From Fibrobacter sp. (lineage in GTDB: Bacteria; Fibrobacterota; Fibrobacteria; Fibrobacterales; Fibrobacteraceae): a DNA stretch of 53,847 nucleotides. Under the pieces are notes generated by a model. That model was not told where the DNA came from. It saw only the letters and a list, made by a program, of their open reading frames with translations, and searched no databases. A program made the translations under genes and the position numbers. The stretch covers positions 1-53,847 of the forward strand of contig JAGDBD010000050.1 in the NCBI GenBank assembly GCA_017959225.1, read 5' to 3'. Of the stretch, positions 45,038-52,448 are shown in pieces. Within the stretch, counting starts at the first letter, position 1; every line of letters starts with the position of its first letter.

Positions 45038-48000
45038 ATGCCTAAGCTTGAATTTACCGCAGAAGATTTTGACAAGGCTTACCTGTTCGAAGCCTTTTCC
45101 GCAATGCCTGGCGGTTTGTTTATTTACCAGGCGAATGCGGACGGAAGGCTTTTGTATGCGAACGAAGCGGTTTTACAAGCGTTTGAATGCGAATCGGTAG
45201 AAGATTTTTTACAGCTCACCGGCGGAACTTTTGGCGGAATGGTATACAGCAAAGACCGCGCAACGGTGGACGCCGCCATCTGGGAACAGGTACGCTCCCA
45301 CGAAGATCGTTTTGACCATATTTCCTTTAGAATCCAGACCAAAAACGGACGGGTCAAGTATCTGGAAGATTATGGCCGCATGATCGAAGACAAAAAGCTG
45401 GGCCCCCTCTTTTACGTTTTTTTGGTGGAAGGACAAGCGAAGTATCTGGCGTATGAACAGGATGACCTGACCGGATTTCCGGGCATGCGCCGCTTTTTGC
45501 AATATTCCGAAAACGTATTGGACGCTGTGCGCAACGATCCGCAAAATGCCCATTACGCATATGTGTATTTCAATTTCACCAATTTGAAACATTTCAATGC
45601 GGTGCATGGCTTTGAAGCGGGGGATGCGGTTTTAAAAAAGCTTGCCGCGGTACTTCGCAATGTTTTCCCGAACAATTTCATTTCCCGCTTTTCGGAAGAC
45701 CATTTTGTGGTTTGTACCGAAGCTCAGGATTTGGACCGTCGGATTTTAAACGTCTGGAAAGATGTGGAAGCCGATACGGAAAACCTGATGCAGTTGAAGG
45801 CAGGCATTTATCATGTGACGCCTTCGGACGTTTCTTCGGCAGTGGACTGTGACCTTGCCAAGTACGCCTGCGATTTTATCAAAGACGAACCGAACCGTCT
45901 TTTTTGCGTTTACAAGACTGGCCTTGAAAAGGACAGCGAAAAGACCGCGTACATCGTGGAAAATTTGGACCGTGCGATTTCGGAAGGTTGGATTGAACCG
46001 TTTTACCAGCCGGTCATTCGAACCCTTTCCGGTGAAATTTGCAGTGCAGAAGCTTTGGCGCGTTGGCGCGACCCGGAACGCGGGCTGATTTCTCCGGCGG
46101 ATTTCATTCCGATTCTCGAAAAGAAAGGCCTTTCATACAAACTGGACATGTGCATTGTGGACCGTGTTGTCGGCATGTTGCAGCAGCGGATTATTTCGAA
46201 AGAGAAAGTGGTGCCGATTTCGGTGAACATTTCCCGTTCGGACTTTGACTTTTGCGATCCTGTGCAGATTATTGCGGATGCCTGTGATTCCCACTACGTC
46301 CGCAGGGACTTGATCTGCGTCGAAATTACGGAAACGGCTTTGATTTCGGATATGGGGCTTCTCCATACGGCGATCGACCGGTTCCACAAGGAAGGTTTTG
46401 AAGTCTGGATGGACGATTTCGGCAGTGGATATTCTTCCCTTAATGTCTTGAAGGATTTTGATTTTGACGAAATCAAGATCGACATGGGATTTATGCGGAG
46501 CTTCAACGAAAAGTCCAAACGGATTGTGACTGCTGCCGTGCGCATGGCAAAAGAACTGGGAATCCATACCCTTGCTGAAGGTGTGGAAACCAAGGAACAC
46601 GTGGATTTTTTAAGAAGCATCGGCTGTGAACGCATTCAAGGTTTCTATTACGGAAAGCCTCAGCCTGCTTGGGAATCCATTGAACAGTTGAAGGGAATGG
46701 GTGTCCTTGCCGAGTCCCACGAACGTTCGGAAATGTTCAAAAAGATCGGCCTTGTGGATGTTCTTAATCCGCAACCTTATGCGATCATTACGCTTCAGAA
46801 CGAATCCTTCCGCATTCTGTACTGGAACCAGAACTTTTTGAAGGAACTGGCGCCTACAGGCGCACAAGAAATTTCCGAAGTCGAAGAGGCGTTGTCCCGG
46901 GCTGGAACTTTGCGGCAGAATTTTTTGGACATTTGCAACAAAGTCATTGTGAATGAAAAAAAGGAAGTGGCGACGTTCATTTTGAACAATCGCTTTTACC
47001 ATATTTCCGTGGACCTGATTGCAAACGTTTATGACGAGTACGCCTTCTCCGTGATGCTCGACGGAACGACATACGAAGACCAGACCGAATATGAACTTTT
47101 AGACAAGATGATTCGCAATCTGAGTCTTGCGTACGACTGCATTTACATTTTCGATTACAAAACGGATACCCGCACGGTTTACCGCAGCGTTTTCCCGTCG
47201 GAGCATCAAGGCGATGTACTCCACGGCGTCGATGAACATTACGAACATTACCATAACCGTGTGATTCACCCGGACGATTTGGATCGTTTTAAGAGTCTGA
47301 TGAATCTGGAATCGATCATTCGCAGGTTGAAAACTTCCAACCGTGGAAATTTCTCGGAACTGATCAGCATGAAGTTCCCCCAGGGATCCTATTTCTGGGC
47401 GGAATTTCTTTTCCTTGCCATTCCGGATTCCGACAAGCAGTTTTTGGTTTGCATTAAACCGGCCATAGTGGAAAACCTGGAACGTTTGCTTTCAAGTCCT
47501 GACCCGGATCCTCAAGAAAAAGAATCTGGACACGGTTTGGATTGGCGACGTTCCTTGCTGACACAGTCGAATTTGAAGCTCTTTTGGAAGGATAAAGACC
47601 GCAAATTCCTGGGCGCAAGCAAAGCGTTCCTCGATTATTTTGGCTTCGAATCCATTGAAGATATCCGTGGAAAAACCGATGAAGATATCGGTTGGCACGT
47701 GGACAATTTCACATTTGCTACGGATGAACGCAGTGTCCTTGAAAAAGGCGCACGTCTTTTCAACGTTCCCGGAAAAGTCATTGTTTCGGGAGTCGTACGA
47801 CCGATTCTTGTGAACAAGTTCCCGATGTATCGCAATGGAAAAGTTGTGGGACTTGTGGGTTACTTTGTGGATGAAATCTCGAATCTGGTTTCTGATAGAA
47901 GCGGCCAGCATGACAAGCTTCTGGATCCGGTGACGGGACTGATGAACAGTCACGGCATGATTATTTCCATGATGGAACTGGACGAAAATTATAGAACCCG

Positions 48001-48748
48001 AGGGGAAGATTACCTGAACGTGCAATTGGCGGTTCACGGTTATAAAGAACTTCTTTCAAATGGCGGTAAAGAAGCGGCGAACTTGGTCCTTGTGATGATT
48101 GCAGATGTGCTCAAAAAATTCTTTGGCAAACGGGGCATCCTTGCAAGAACGGTGGGTAGCTACTTCTCCATTGGAATCCGAAATATCGATGCGAAAAAAA
48201 TGCTCTTTGCCATTCGGGAATGCGTTCGGGAAATCGAATCCATTTCGGATGTGGCTGGAAAGTCTTGCTCTTTGCGCGTCATGTACGGCGGTGCCAATGG
48301 TAAAGAAGGGGATTCCGTGCAGAACGTCATGGAACTTGCGCTTAAACGCCAAAAGCTGATGCAGCGCAAAGCGGAACTTTCCGATGAAATGAACGATGAA
48401 TTTGTAGATCCTTTCTTCGATATTCCGCTGCCATATATTGTGGTTAAACCGGTGCTCGATCATTTGAACGATCAGGCGTTAGATATGAAGTTCCTTTTTG
48501 TGAACCAGATGTATTGCCGCTTGACGGGAATTCCGAAGCGGGATCTGTTAGGATTCAACTATTTGGACGTATTCCCGAAAACTGACAAGACTTGGGTGAA
48601 TGTGGCTTACAGGGCTGCTGCCGGGGAAGTTATCCGTGGAAAACTCTACGACGGAGCGATGCATCATTGGCTCCGCTATACGGCAATCCAAGCGACGATT
48701 CCCGGCACTTGCGCCATTATCGCTGAAATTGACGATAGCGACGACTGA
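45038..48748 (+). CDS. Large PAS-GGDEF-EAL-PAS-PAS-GGDEF-PAS signalling protein, probable c-di-GMP phosphodiesterase
   Basis: 1236 residues, no membrane segments, so cytosolic. Approximate order: PAS 1-130; GGDEF-like 141-300 (signature replaced by SEDHF); EAL 305-550; PAS 575-685; PAS_3-like 690-812; PAS 845-947; second GGDEF-like 961-1115 (VGSYF in place of GGDEF); PAS-like 1127-1234. The EAL domain keeps AEALARW, the ISVNIS Asn, VEITET, MDDFGSGYSS, IKID and EGVET, all metal and catalytic positions I can identify, so it is probably an active phosphodiesterase with degenerate GGDEF domains as GTP or regulatory modules. ATG 45038 follows GGGGTGGGG. The input sensed by the four PAS-type domains is unknown. 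Confidence 0.9.
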   Translation: MPKLEFTAEDFDKAYLFEAFSAMPGGLFIYQANADGRLLYANEAVLQAFECESVEDFLQLTGGTFGGMVYSKDRATVDAAIWEQVRSHEDRFDHISFRIQTKNGRVKYLEDYGRMIEDKKLGPLFYVFLVEGQAKYLAYEQDDLTGFPGMRRFLQYSENVLDAVRNDPQNAHYAYVYFNFTNLKHFNAVHGFEAGDAVLKKLAAVLRNVFPNNFISRFSEDHFVVCTEAQDLDRRILNVWKDVEADTENLMQLKAGIYHVTPSDVSSAVDCDLAKYACDFIKDEPNRLFCVYKTGLEKDSEKTAYIVENLDRAISEGWIEPFYQPVIRTLSGEICSAEALARWRDPERGLISPADFIPILEKKGLSYKLDMCIVDRVVGMLQQRIISKEKVVPISVNISRSDFDFCDPVQIIADACDSHYVRRDLICVEITETALISDMGLLHTAIDRFHKEGFEVWMDDFGSGYSSLNVLKDFDFDEIKIDMGFMRSFNEKSKRIVTAAVRMAKELGIHTLAEGVETKEHVDFLRSIGCERIQGFYYGKPQPAWESIEQLKGMGVLAESHERSEMFKKIGLVDVLNPQPYAIITLQNESFRILYWNQNFLKELAPTGAQEISEVEEALSRAGTLRQNFLDICNKVIVNEKKEVATFILNNRFYHISVDLIANVYDEYAFSVMLDGTTYEDQTEYELLDKMIRNLSLAYDCIYIFDYKTDTRTVYRSVFPSEHQGDVLHGVDEHYEHYHNRVIHPDDLDRFKSLMNLESIIRRLKTSNRGNFSELISMKFPQGSYFWAEFLFLAIPDSDKQFLVCIKPAIVENLERLLSSPDPDPQEKESGHGLDWRRSLLTQSNLKLFWKDKDRKFLGASKAFLDYFGFESIEDIRGKTDEDIGWHVDNFTFATDERSVLEKGARLFNVPGKVIVSGVVRPILVNKFPMYRNGKVVGLVGYFVDEISNLVSDRSGQHDKLLDPVTGLMNSHGMIISMMELDENYRTRGEDYLNVQLAVHGYKELLSNGGKEAANLVLVMIADVLKKFFGKRGILARTVGSYFSIGIRNIDAKKMLFAIRECVREIESISDVAGKSCSLRVMYGGANGKEGDSVQNVMELALKRQKLMQRKAELSDEMNDEFVDPFFDIPLPYIVVKPVLDHLNDQALDMKFLFVNQMYCRLTGIPKRDLLGFNYLDVFPKTDKTWVNVAYRAAAGEVIRGKLYDGAMHHWLRYTAIQATIPGTCAIIAEIDDSDD

Positions 48749-48762
48749 TTAGGAGTTAAAAA

Positions 48763-50103
48763 ATGGTGACTGTGTTTTTGGCAGCGCTTGCTGCCGTGTT
48801 GGCTTGTGTTTTGCTTTTTGTGACGCTTCGCGGAAAAAAGGATTCTGTAGACGGCGAAAAATGGGTGCGCTTGCAGTCGGACAATGAACATCTTTCTGTC
48901 GAAAATGCGGAATGTAAAAGAAAAATTCATGCATTAGAAGTGGAAAAATCGGAACTTTTGCAAAAAATCGCCAAAGCGGAAGCAGCCCTGAATGCAAATG
49001 AAACCGCATCCCAGAAGTTGCTTTCTGAACAACAAAAACGCTTTGACGAAATCACTCAAAAACTCACCGAGCAAATGAAAAATGCTACGGGAGAAATGCT
49101 CAGGCAGCGTCAAGAAGAATTTTCCAAGGCAAGCGAATCGAATATCGGTCAAATCGTAAAGCCTCTCAAGGAATCCATTGAAAACATGAAAAAATCCATG
49201 GACGAAGCGAAAACCTCCCAAACGGGACTTGGCGCAGCGTTGAAGGAACAGATCAAGAATGCGATGGAAATGAGTTCTTCTGCGAAAGCGAGTGCAGAGG
49301 AACTCGCCCGCGTATTTAAGCACCAGAGCAAGTTACAAGGGGATTGGGGCGAAACCGTTCTCAGCGAACTTTTGGAAAGCCAGGGCCTTGAAGAAGGGAT
49401 TCATTTTGAAACTCAAGGGGTTCTTCGCGATGCCCAAGGAAAACTCGTGATTTCGGATTCGGGGAAAACCATGCGGCCCGATGTGATTTTGCATTTAGAC
49501 AAAAATCGAGTGGTGGTTGTCGATTCCAAAGTTTCGCTGATCGATTATATGAACTATGTGAATGCCGAAGATGATGGCAGTAGGGAACTTGCGTTAAAAA
49601 ATCATGTGGCGAGTATTTTAAAGCATGTGAAGGAACTTTCCGAAAAGGATTATTCTTCTTATGTGAAGCCTCCTATGGTGAACGTGGATTACGTGATCAT
49701 GTTCGTGCCGCATACGCCTGCGCTTTTGGCCGCTTGGCAAGCGCGTCCGACCCTTTGGCGCGAAGCGATGGATAAAAGGGTTTGCATTGCCAGCGAGCAG
49801 ACTCTTTATGCAGCTTTGCAGATTATTCGAATGACCTGGCGGCAGATTACTCAAGCGGAAAATCATGAAAAGGTTTATTCGCTGGCAAGTGAAATGGTGG
49901 ACCGCGTGGGAATCTTTTTAAAGAAGTACGAAGCCATTGGAAGTGCACTTTCTAATGCGCAAAAGGCTTATGAAGAAGGCGAAAAGAAACTTTTGCCCTC
50001 GGGACAGAGCATTCCCCAGACCTGCGCTAAACTGCTTAAACTGGGGGCCAAGCAGAGCGCAAAAAATCCTGTTCCGCAGATAGAAAGTATGGACGCAATG
50101 TGA
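48763..50103 (+). CDS. rmuC: DNA recombination protein RmuC
   Basis: 446 residues. An N-terminal membrane segment (about 2-22), a long coiled coil (about 40-150), then the RmuC domain (about 165-400) with SELLESQGLEEGIHFETQ, RPDVILHLDKNRVVVVDSKVSL and the PHTPALLAAW motif. The RPD...D-SK pattern belongs to a restriction-nuclease-like fold; in E. coli rmuC limits inversion at short inverted repeats. TAGGAG lies 8 bases before the ATG. It begins 14 bases after the PAS/EAL gene. Confidence 0.94.
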   Translation: MVTVFLAALAAVLACVLLFVTLRGKKDSVDGEKWVRLQSDNEHLSVENAECKRKIHALEVEKSELLQKIAKAEAALNANETASQKLLSEQQKRFDEITQKLTEQMKNATGEMLRQRQEEFSKASESNIGQIVKPLKESIENMKKSMDEAKTSQTGLGAALKEQIKNAMEMSSSAKASAEELARVFKHQSKLQGDWGETVLSELLESQGLEEGIHFETQGVLRDAQGKLVISDSGKTMRPDVILHLDKNRVVVVDSKVSLIDYMNYVNAEDDGSRELALKNHVASILKHVKELSEKDYSSYVKPPMVNVDYVIMFVPHTPALLAAWQARPTLWREAMDKRVCIASEQTLYAALQIIRMTWRQITQAENHEKVYSLASEMVDRVGIFLKKYEAIGSALSNAQKAYEEGEKKLLPSGQSIPQTCAKLLKLGAKQSAKNPVPQIESMDAM

Positions 50104-50120
50104 CTTAGTCACAGATGACG

Positions 50121-50164
50121 CTCTTTTGTTTATGTAAAATGGTCATGTAACAAAAACAAAAGAG
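50121..50164 (+). promoter_or_regulatory. 11-bp inverted repeat around the trxA promoter
   Basis: CTCTTTTGTTT (50121-50131) and AAACAAAAGAG (50154-50164) are perfect complements. The right arm overlaps the AGAGG ribosome binding site of trxA, and the loop holds a TAAAAT -10-like box (50135-50140). In transcripts reading through from rmuC the ribosome binding site would be paired. Confidence 0.4.
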
Positions 50165-50171
50165 GTAACAT

Positions 50172-50480
50172 ATGTCAGAAGTGAAACTCACCAAAGAAAA
50201 TTTTGAATCCGAAGTCATGCAGTCCGATAAGCCCGTGTTGATCGATTTTTGGGCGAGCTGGTGCGGTCCGTGCCGCATGCTTTCACCGGTCATTTCCGAA
50301 ATCGCAGAAGAATGCGGTGACAAGGTAAAAGTATGCAAGGTCAACGTGGATGAAGAAGAGGAACTTGCTGCCCAGTTCCAGGTTTCGAGCATCCCCATGC
50401 TTGTCGTGATGAAGAATGGAAAGGTGACGAATTCTTCTGTGGGAGTTCGCCCGAAGAATCAGATCCTTGAAATGCTCTAA
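50172..50480 (+). CDS. trxA: Thioredoxin
   Basis: 102 residues, typical single-domain thioredoxin. The active site is WASWCGPCRM (Cys pair about residues 31-34), with Asp in VLIDFWA and the cis-Pro in VSSIPMLVV. General dithiol reductant of the cytosol. The ribosome binding site AGAGG is 6 bases before ATG 50172 and lies in an inverted repeat. The next gene, a Crp/Fnr regulator, starts 59 bases downstream after a terminator hairpin. Confidence 0.97.
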   Translation: MSEVKLTKENFESEVMQSDKPVLIDFWASWCGPCRMLSPVISEIAEECGDKVKVCKVNVDEEEELAAQFQVSSIPMLVVMKNGKVTNSSVGVRPKNQILEML

Positions 50481-50501
50481 TTTTCTTCTCTAACCTAAGC
50501 G

Positions 50502-50539
50502 TGCACCTTTTTTGTATATTCAAAGAAGGTGCATTTTTT
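50502..50539 (+). terminator. Terminator of trxA with the crp-like promoter in its loop
   Basis: A 13-bp stem (50502-50514 with 50521-50533, one G-T pair) encloses the loop TATATT (50515-50520) and is followed by TTTTTT and then ATG 50540. The loop is at the same time a -10 box (expected start about 50527), and the 3' arm contains AAGGTG, the ribosome binding site of the next gene. Confidence 0.75.
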
Positions 50540-51226
50540 ATGAAGACAGCTCCGGTCAAATTTATCGTGGAACGGCTTCCTTTTTGGAACAAACTCTCTC
50601 CTAGTGAACAGGCGAGCGTTTCTGCCCGAGCTTCGATTAAACAATTTGCCAAAGGTCAGCACGTCGGTGGGAACAGCTCCGTGTGCCTTGGCATTGTTTT
50701 GCTTTTAGAAGGTGAAATCCGCGTGAGCATGGCTTCGGACGAAGGTCGTGAAATTACGTTGTACCGGGCCGGAGAAAATGAAGTTTGCATTTCCACCGCT
50801 TCTTGCGTCATTCGACAGTTGACTTTTGACGTGGATGTGACCGCACTTCAAGATACAACAGTGCCTGTTGTTCCCGCTTCTCTTTGTGCGCAATTGATGG
50901 AATCCAATATTTATGTAAAGGCTTTTATTTTTGAAAAAGAAACGGAGCGGTATTCGCAAACCCTCTGGGCAATGCAGCAGATGCTTTTTAAAAGGCTCGA
51001 TCAGCGGTTGGCGTTTTATTTTGTGGAACATTATAAGAAGAGCGGGTCGTTAGAAATTCAAAAGACCCAAGAAGAAGTTGCCCGGGATGTGAATTCTACG
51101 CGGGAAGTGGTAACGCGCATGTTGCACGAATTCGCTGCGAAAGGGCTTGTAAAAGTAAAGCGCGGTGCGATGCAGATTTTGAATAAAGAAGGCTTGGAAG
51201 GGATTGCTTCTCTGCGTTCGCAATGA
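50540..51226 (+). CDS. Crp/Fnr-family transcriptional regulator with CX5C motif
   Basis: 228 residues. The N-terminal cyclic-nucleotide-like beta barrel (about 20-135) has LLLEGEIRVSMASDEGREITLYRAG, but the cAMP-binding Arg/Glu set is not obvious. It instead carries CISTASC (Cys pair about residues 76 and 82), as in a subgroup of Crp/Fnr proteins with a conserved CX5C. A dimer helix (about 135-165) leads to a winged HTH: TQEEVARDVNSTREVVTRML recognition region (about 175-195). ATG 50540 is preceded by AAGGTG. The last residues GIASLRSQ and the stop are coded by an inverted repeat. A redox-sensing role next to thioredoxin is inference. Confidence 0.88.
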   Translation: MKTAPVKFIVERLPFWNKLSPSEQASVSARASIKQFAKGQHVGGNSSVCLGIVLLLEGEIRVSMASDEGREITLYRAGENEVCISTASCVIRQLTFDVDVTALQDTTVPVVPASLCAQLMESNIYVKAFIFEKETERYSQTLWAMQQMLFKRLDQRLAFYFVEHYKKSGSLEIQKTQEEVARDVNSTREVVTRMLHEFAAKGLVKVKRGAMQILNKEGLEGIASLRSQ

Positions 51227-51261
51227 CAGGGGAATGGCATTGCGAACGAAGTGAAGCGATC
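51202..51261. repeat. 24-bp imperfect inverted repeat (REP/BIME-like) between convergent genes
   Basis: The arms 51202-51225 and 51238-51261 are complementary at 21 of 24 positions around a 12-base loop; the core TTCGCAATG is shared. The left arm codes the end of the Crp/Fnr protein and the right arm touches the stop of the nucleotidyltransferase gene. The sequence resembles palindromic repeats scattered in many bacterial genomes; copy number here is unknown. Confidence 0.6.
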
Positions 51262-52186
51262 AACAGTTCGCGATGATCTGCTTTTCGATGAGGGTAAAGC
51301 TGAGAGACTCGTTTGCCCACATGACACAGTCTTTCATGTTCACGAATTTAAGTTTGCAATTATCGCCAATGTCTACGTTCGGACCTATGGTGCAGTTTTC
51401 AATGGAAACGTTTTGACCGATATGGCATGGCGGAATGATCTTTGTCCCCGGAAAATGCTTGTATGCGCTGTTGTCGTTTTTCCAGAGCATAATGGAATTT
51501 GTTTGTATCAGCGTTTCGGGTAGGCCGCAGTCAAGCCAACGGGAAACCTGCGCCGTTTTGAACTTGCAGCCGTTTTGAATCATCATTTCGAGGGCGTCGG
51601 TCAGCTGGATTTCTCCATTCGTGCGCAAGTCTTCAGCAATGATTTTGCGGAGCGCTTTGCGTAAAGCTTCGGTATCTTTGATGTAATAGATGCCCACAAG
51701 AGCTTCGTCGCTGACAAATTCCTGCGGTTTTTCAACGAGTTCCGTGATTTCTCCGGATTCATTTGTTACGGCGACTCCAAAACGACGAGGGTCGGAAACT
51801 TTATAAGTATAAAGAACGTTTTCTTCGGCGTATTCCAGCTGGTCCAAATCCGCTTCAAAAAGGGTATCGCCTAAAATGATGAGCATCGGTTCGTCGTCGT
51901 TCACATAGGGGAGCGCTCGGGCGATGGCTTCACCAAGGCCTTGGGGATTGGTTTGCAGCACAACGCGAGTGTTGCCCCATTCAGGCTTTTGCTCAAGATA
52001 TTCTTCGATTTTTTCGGCTTTGTAACCAGCCACAAAGATGGTCTCTTTAGGATTTAACCGATTAGAATCTTCGACAATCCAATCGATGATGGTTTTGCCT
52101 CCGACCGGCAAAAGGCACTTGGGGAGGTTGTTTGTATAAGGGCGTAACCTCACACCTTTACCGGCAACGGGCAGAACGACTTTCAT
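51260..52186 (-). CDS. Sugar-1-phosphate nucleotidyltransferase
   Basis: 308 residues. The N-terminal NTP-transferase domain has the nucleotide-binding motif VLPVAGKGVRLRPYT, then PKCLLPVGGKTIIDW, the metal Asp in LIILGDTLF and VEKPQEF. The C-terminal part (about 240-300) shows hexapeptide-like repeats (IGQNVSIENCTIGPNVDIGD) of a left-handed beta helix. It resembles glucose-1-phosphate thymidylyl- or uridylyltransferases; the exact nucleotide and sugar cannot be told. It would supply an activated sugar for surface polysaccharide. No good ribosome binding site is visible before ATG 52186. Confidence 0.9.
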   Translation of the reverse strand: MKVVLPVAGKGVRLRPYTNNLPKCLLPVGGKTIIDWIVEDSNRLNPKETIFVAGYKAEKIEEYLEQKPEWGNTRVVLQTNPQGLGEAIARALPYVNDDEPMLIILGDTLFEADLDQLEYAEENVLYTYKVSDPRRFGVAVTNESGEITELVEKPQEFVSDEALVGIYYIKDTEALRKALRKIIAEDLRTNGEIQLTDALEMMIQNGCKFKTAQVSRWLDCGLPETLIQTNSIMLWKNDNSAYKHFPGTKIIPPCHIGQNVSIENCTIGPNVDIGDNCKLKFVNMKDCVMWANESLSFTLIEKQIIANC

Positions 52187-52345
52187 GATGGTAACAAAGC
52201 TCCGAGAATGTTTTAAAACTTTTTATTTACTTATAAAAATGTAGCTATTGCATTGCAAGTTGTAAATGGAAATTTCTTGGCTGTGGAAAATAAAATGTGA
52301 GCCTGCTTACTCGTATTTTTCTAAAAATATTCCTAATATTATTTC

Positions 52346-52426
52346 TGATAGATGATCCCTTCGGGGTCTATCAGTGAGGGGAATCCTGCAAAAAAAGAAG
52401 GCTCGTCTGATGACGGGCCTTCTTTT
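52346..52426 (+). ncRNA. Candidate small RNA or tandem hairpins in the 52187-52448 gap
   Basis: A hairpin TGATAGA...TCTATCA (52346-52373) with a CCC-TTCG-GGG tip, the stable cUUCGg tetraloop when read on the plus strand, and a TGAT bulge, is followed by GTGAGGGGAATCC and a terminator stem. AT-rich sequence with -10-like TAATAT lies just upstream. It could be a small plus-strand RNA or merely tandem terminator hairpins. The rest of the gap (52187-52340) is AT-rich and shows nothing else recognisable. Confidence 0.25.
52390..52426 (-). terminator. Intrinsic terminator of the right-edge barrel gene
   Basis: 13-bp stem (52395-52407 with 52412-52424, one G-T pair), TGAT loop, followed on the minus strand by seven T residues. 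Confidence 0.92.
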
Positions 52427-52448
52427 ATATTAAGCTCCAAACAAAAGA

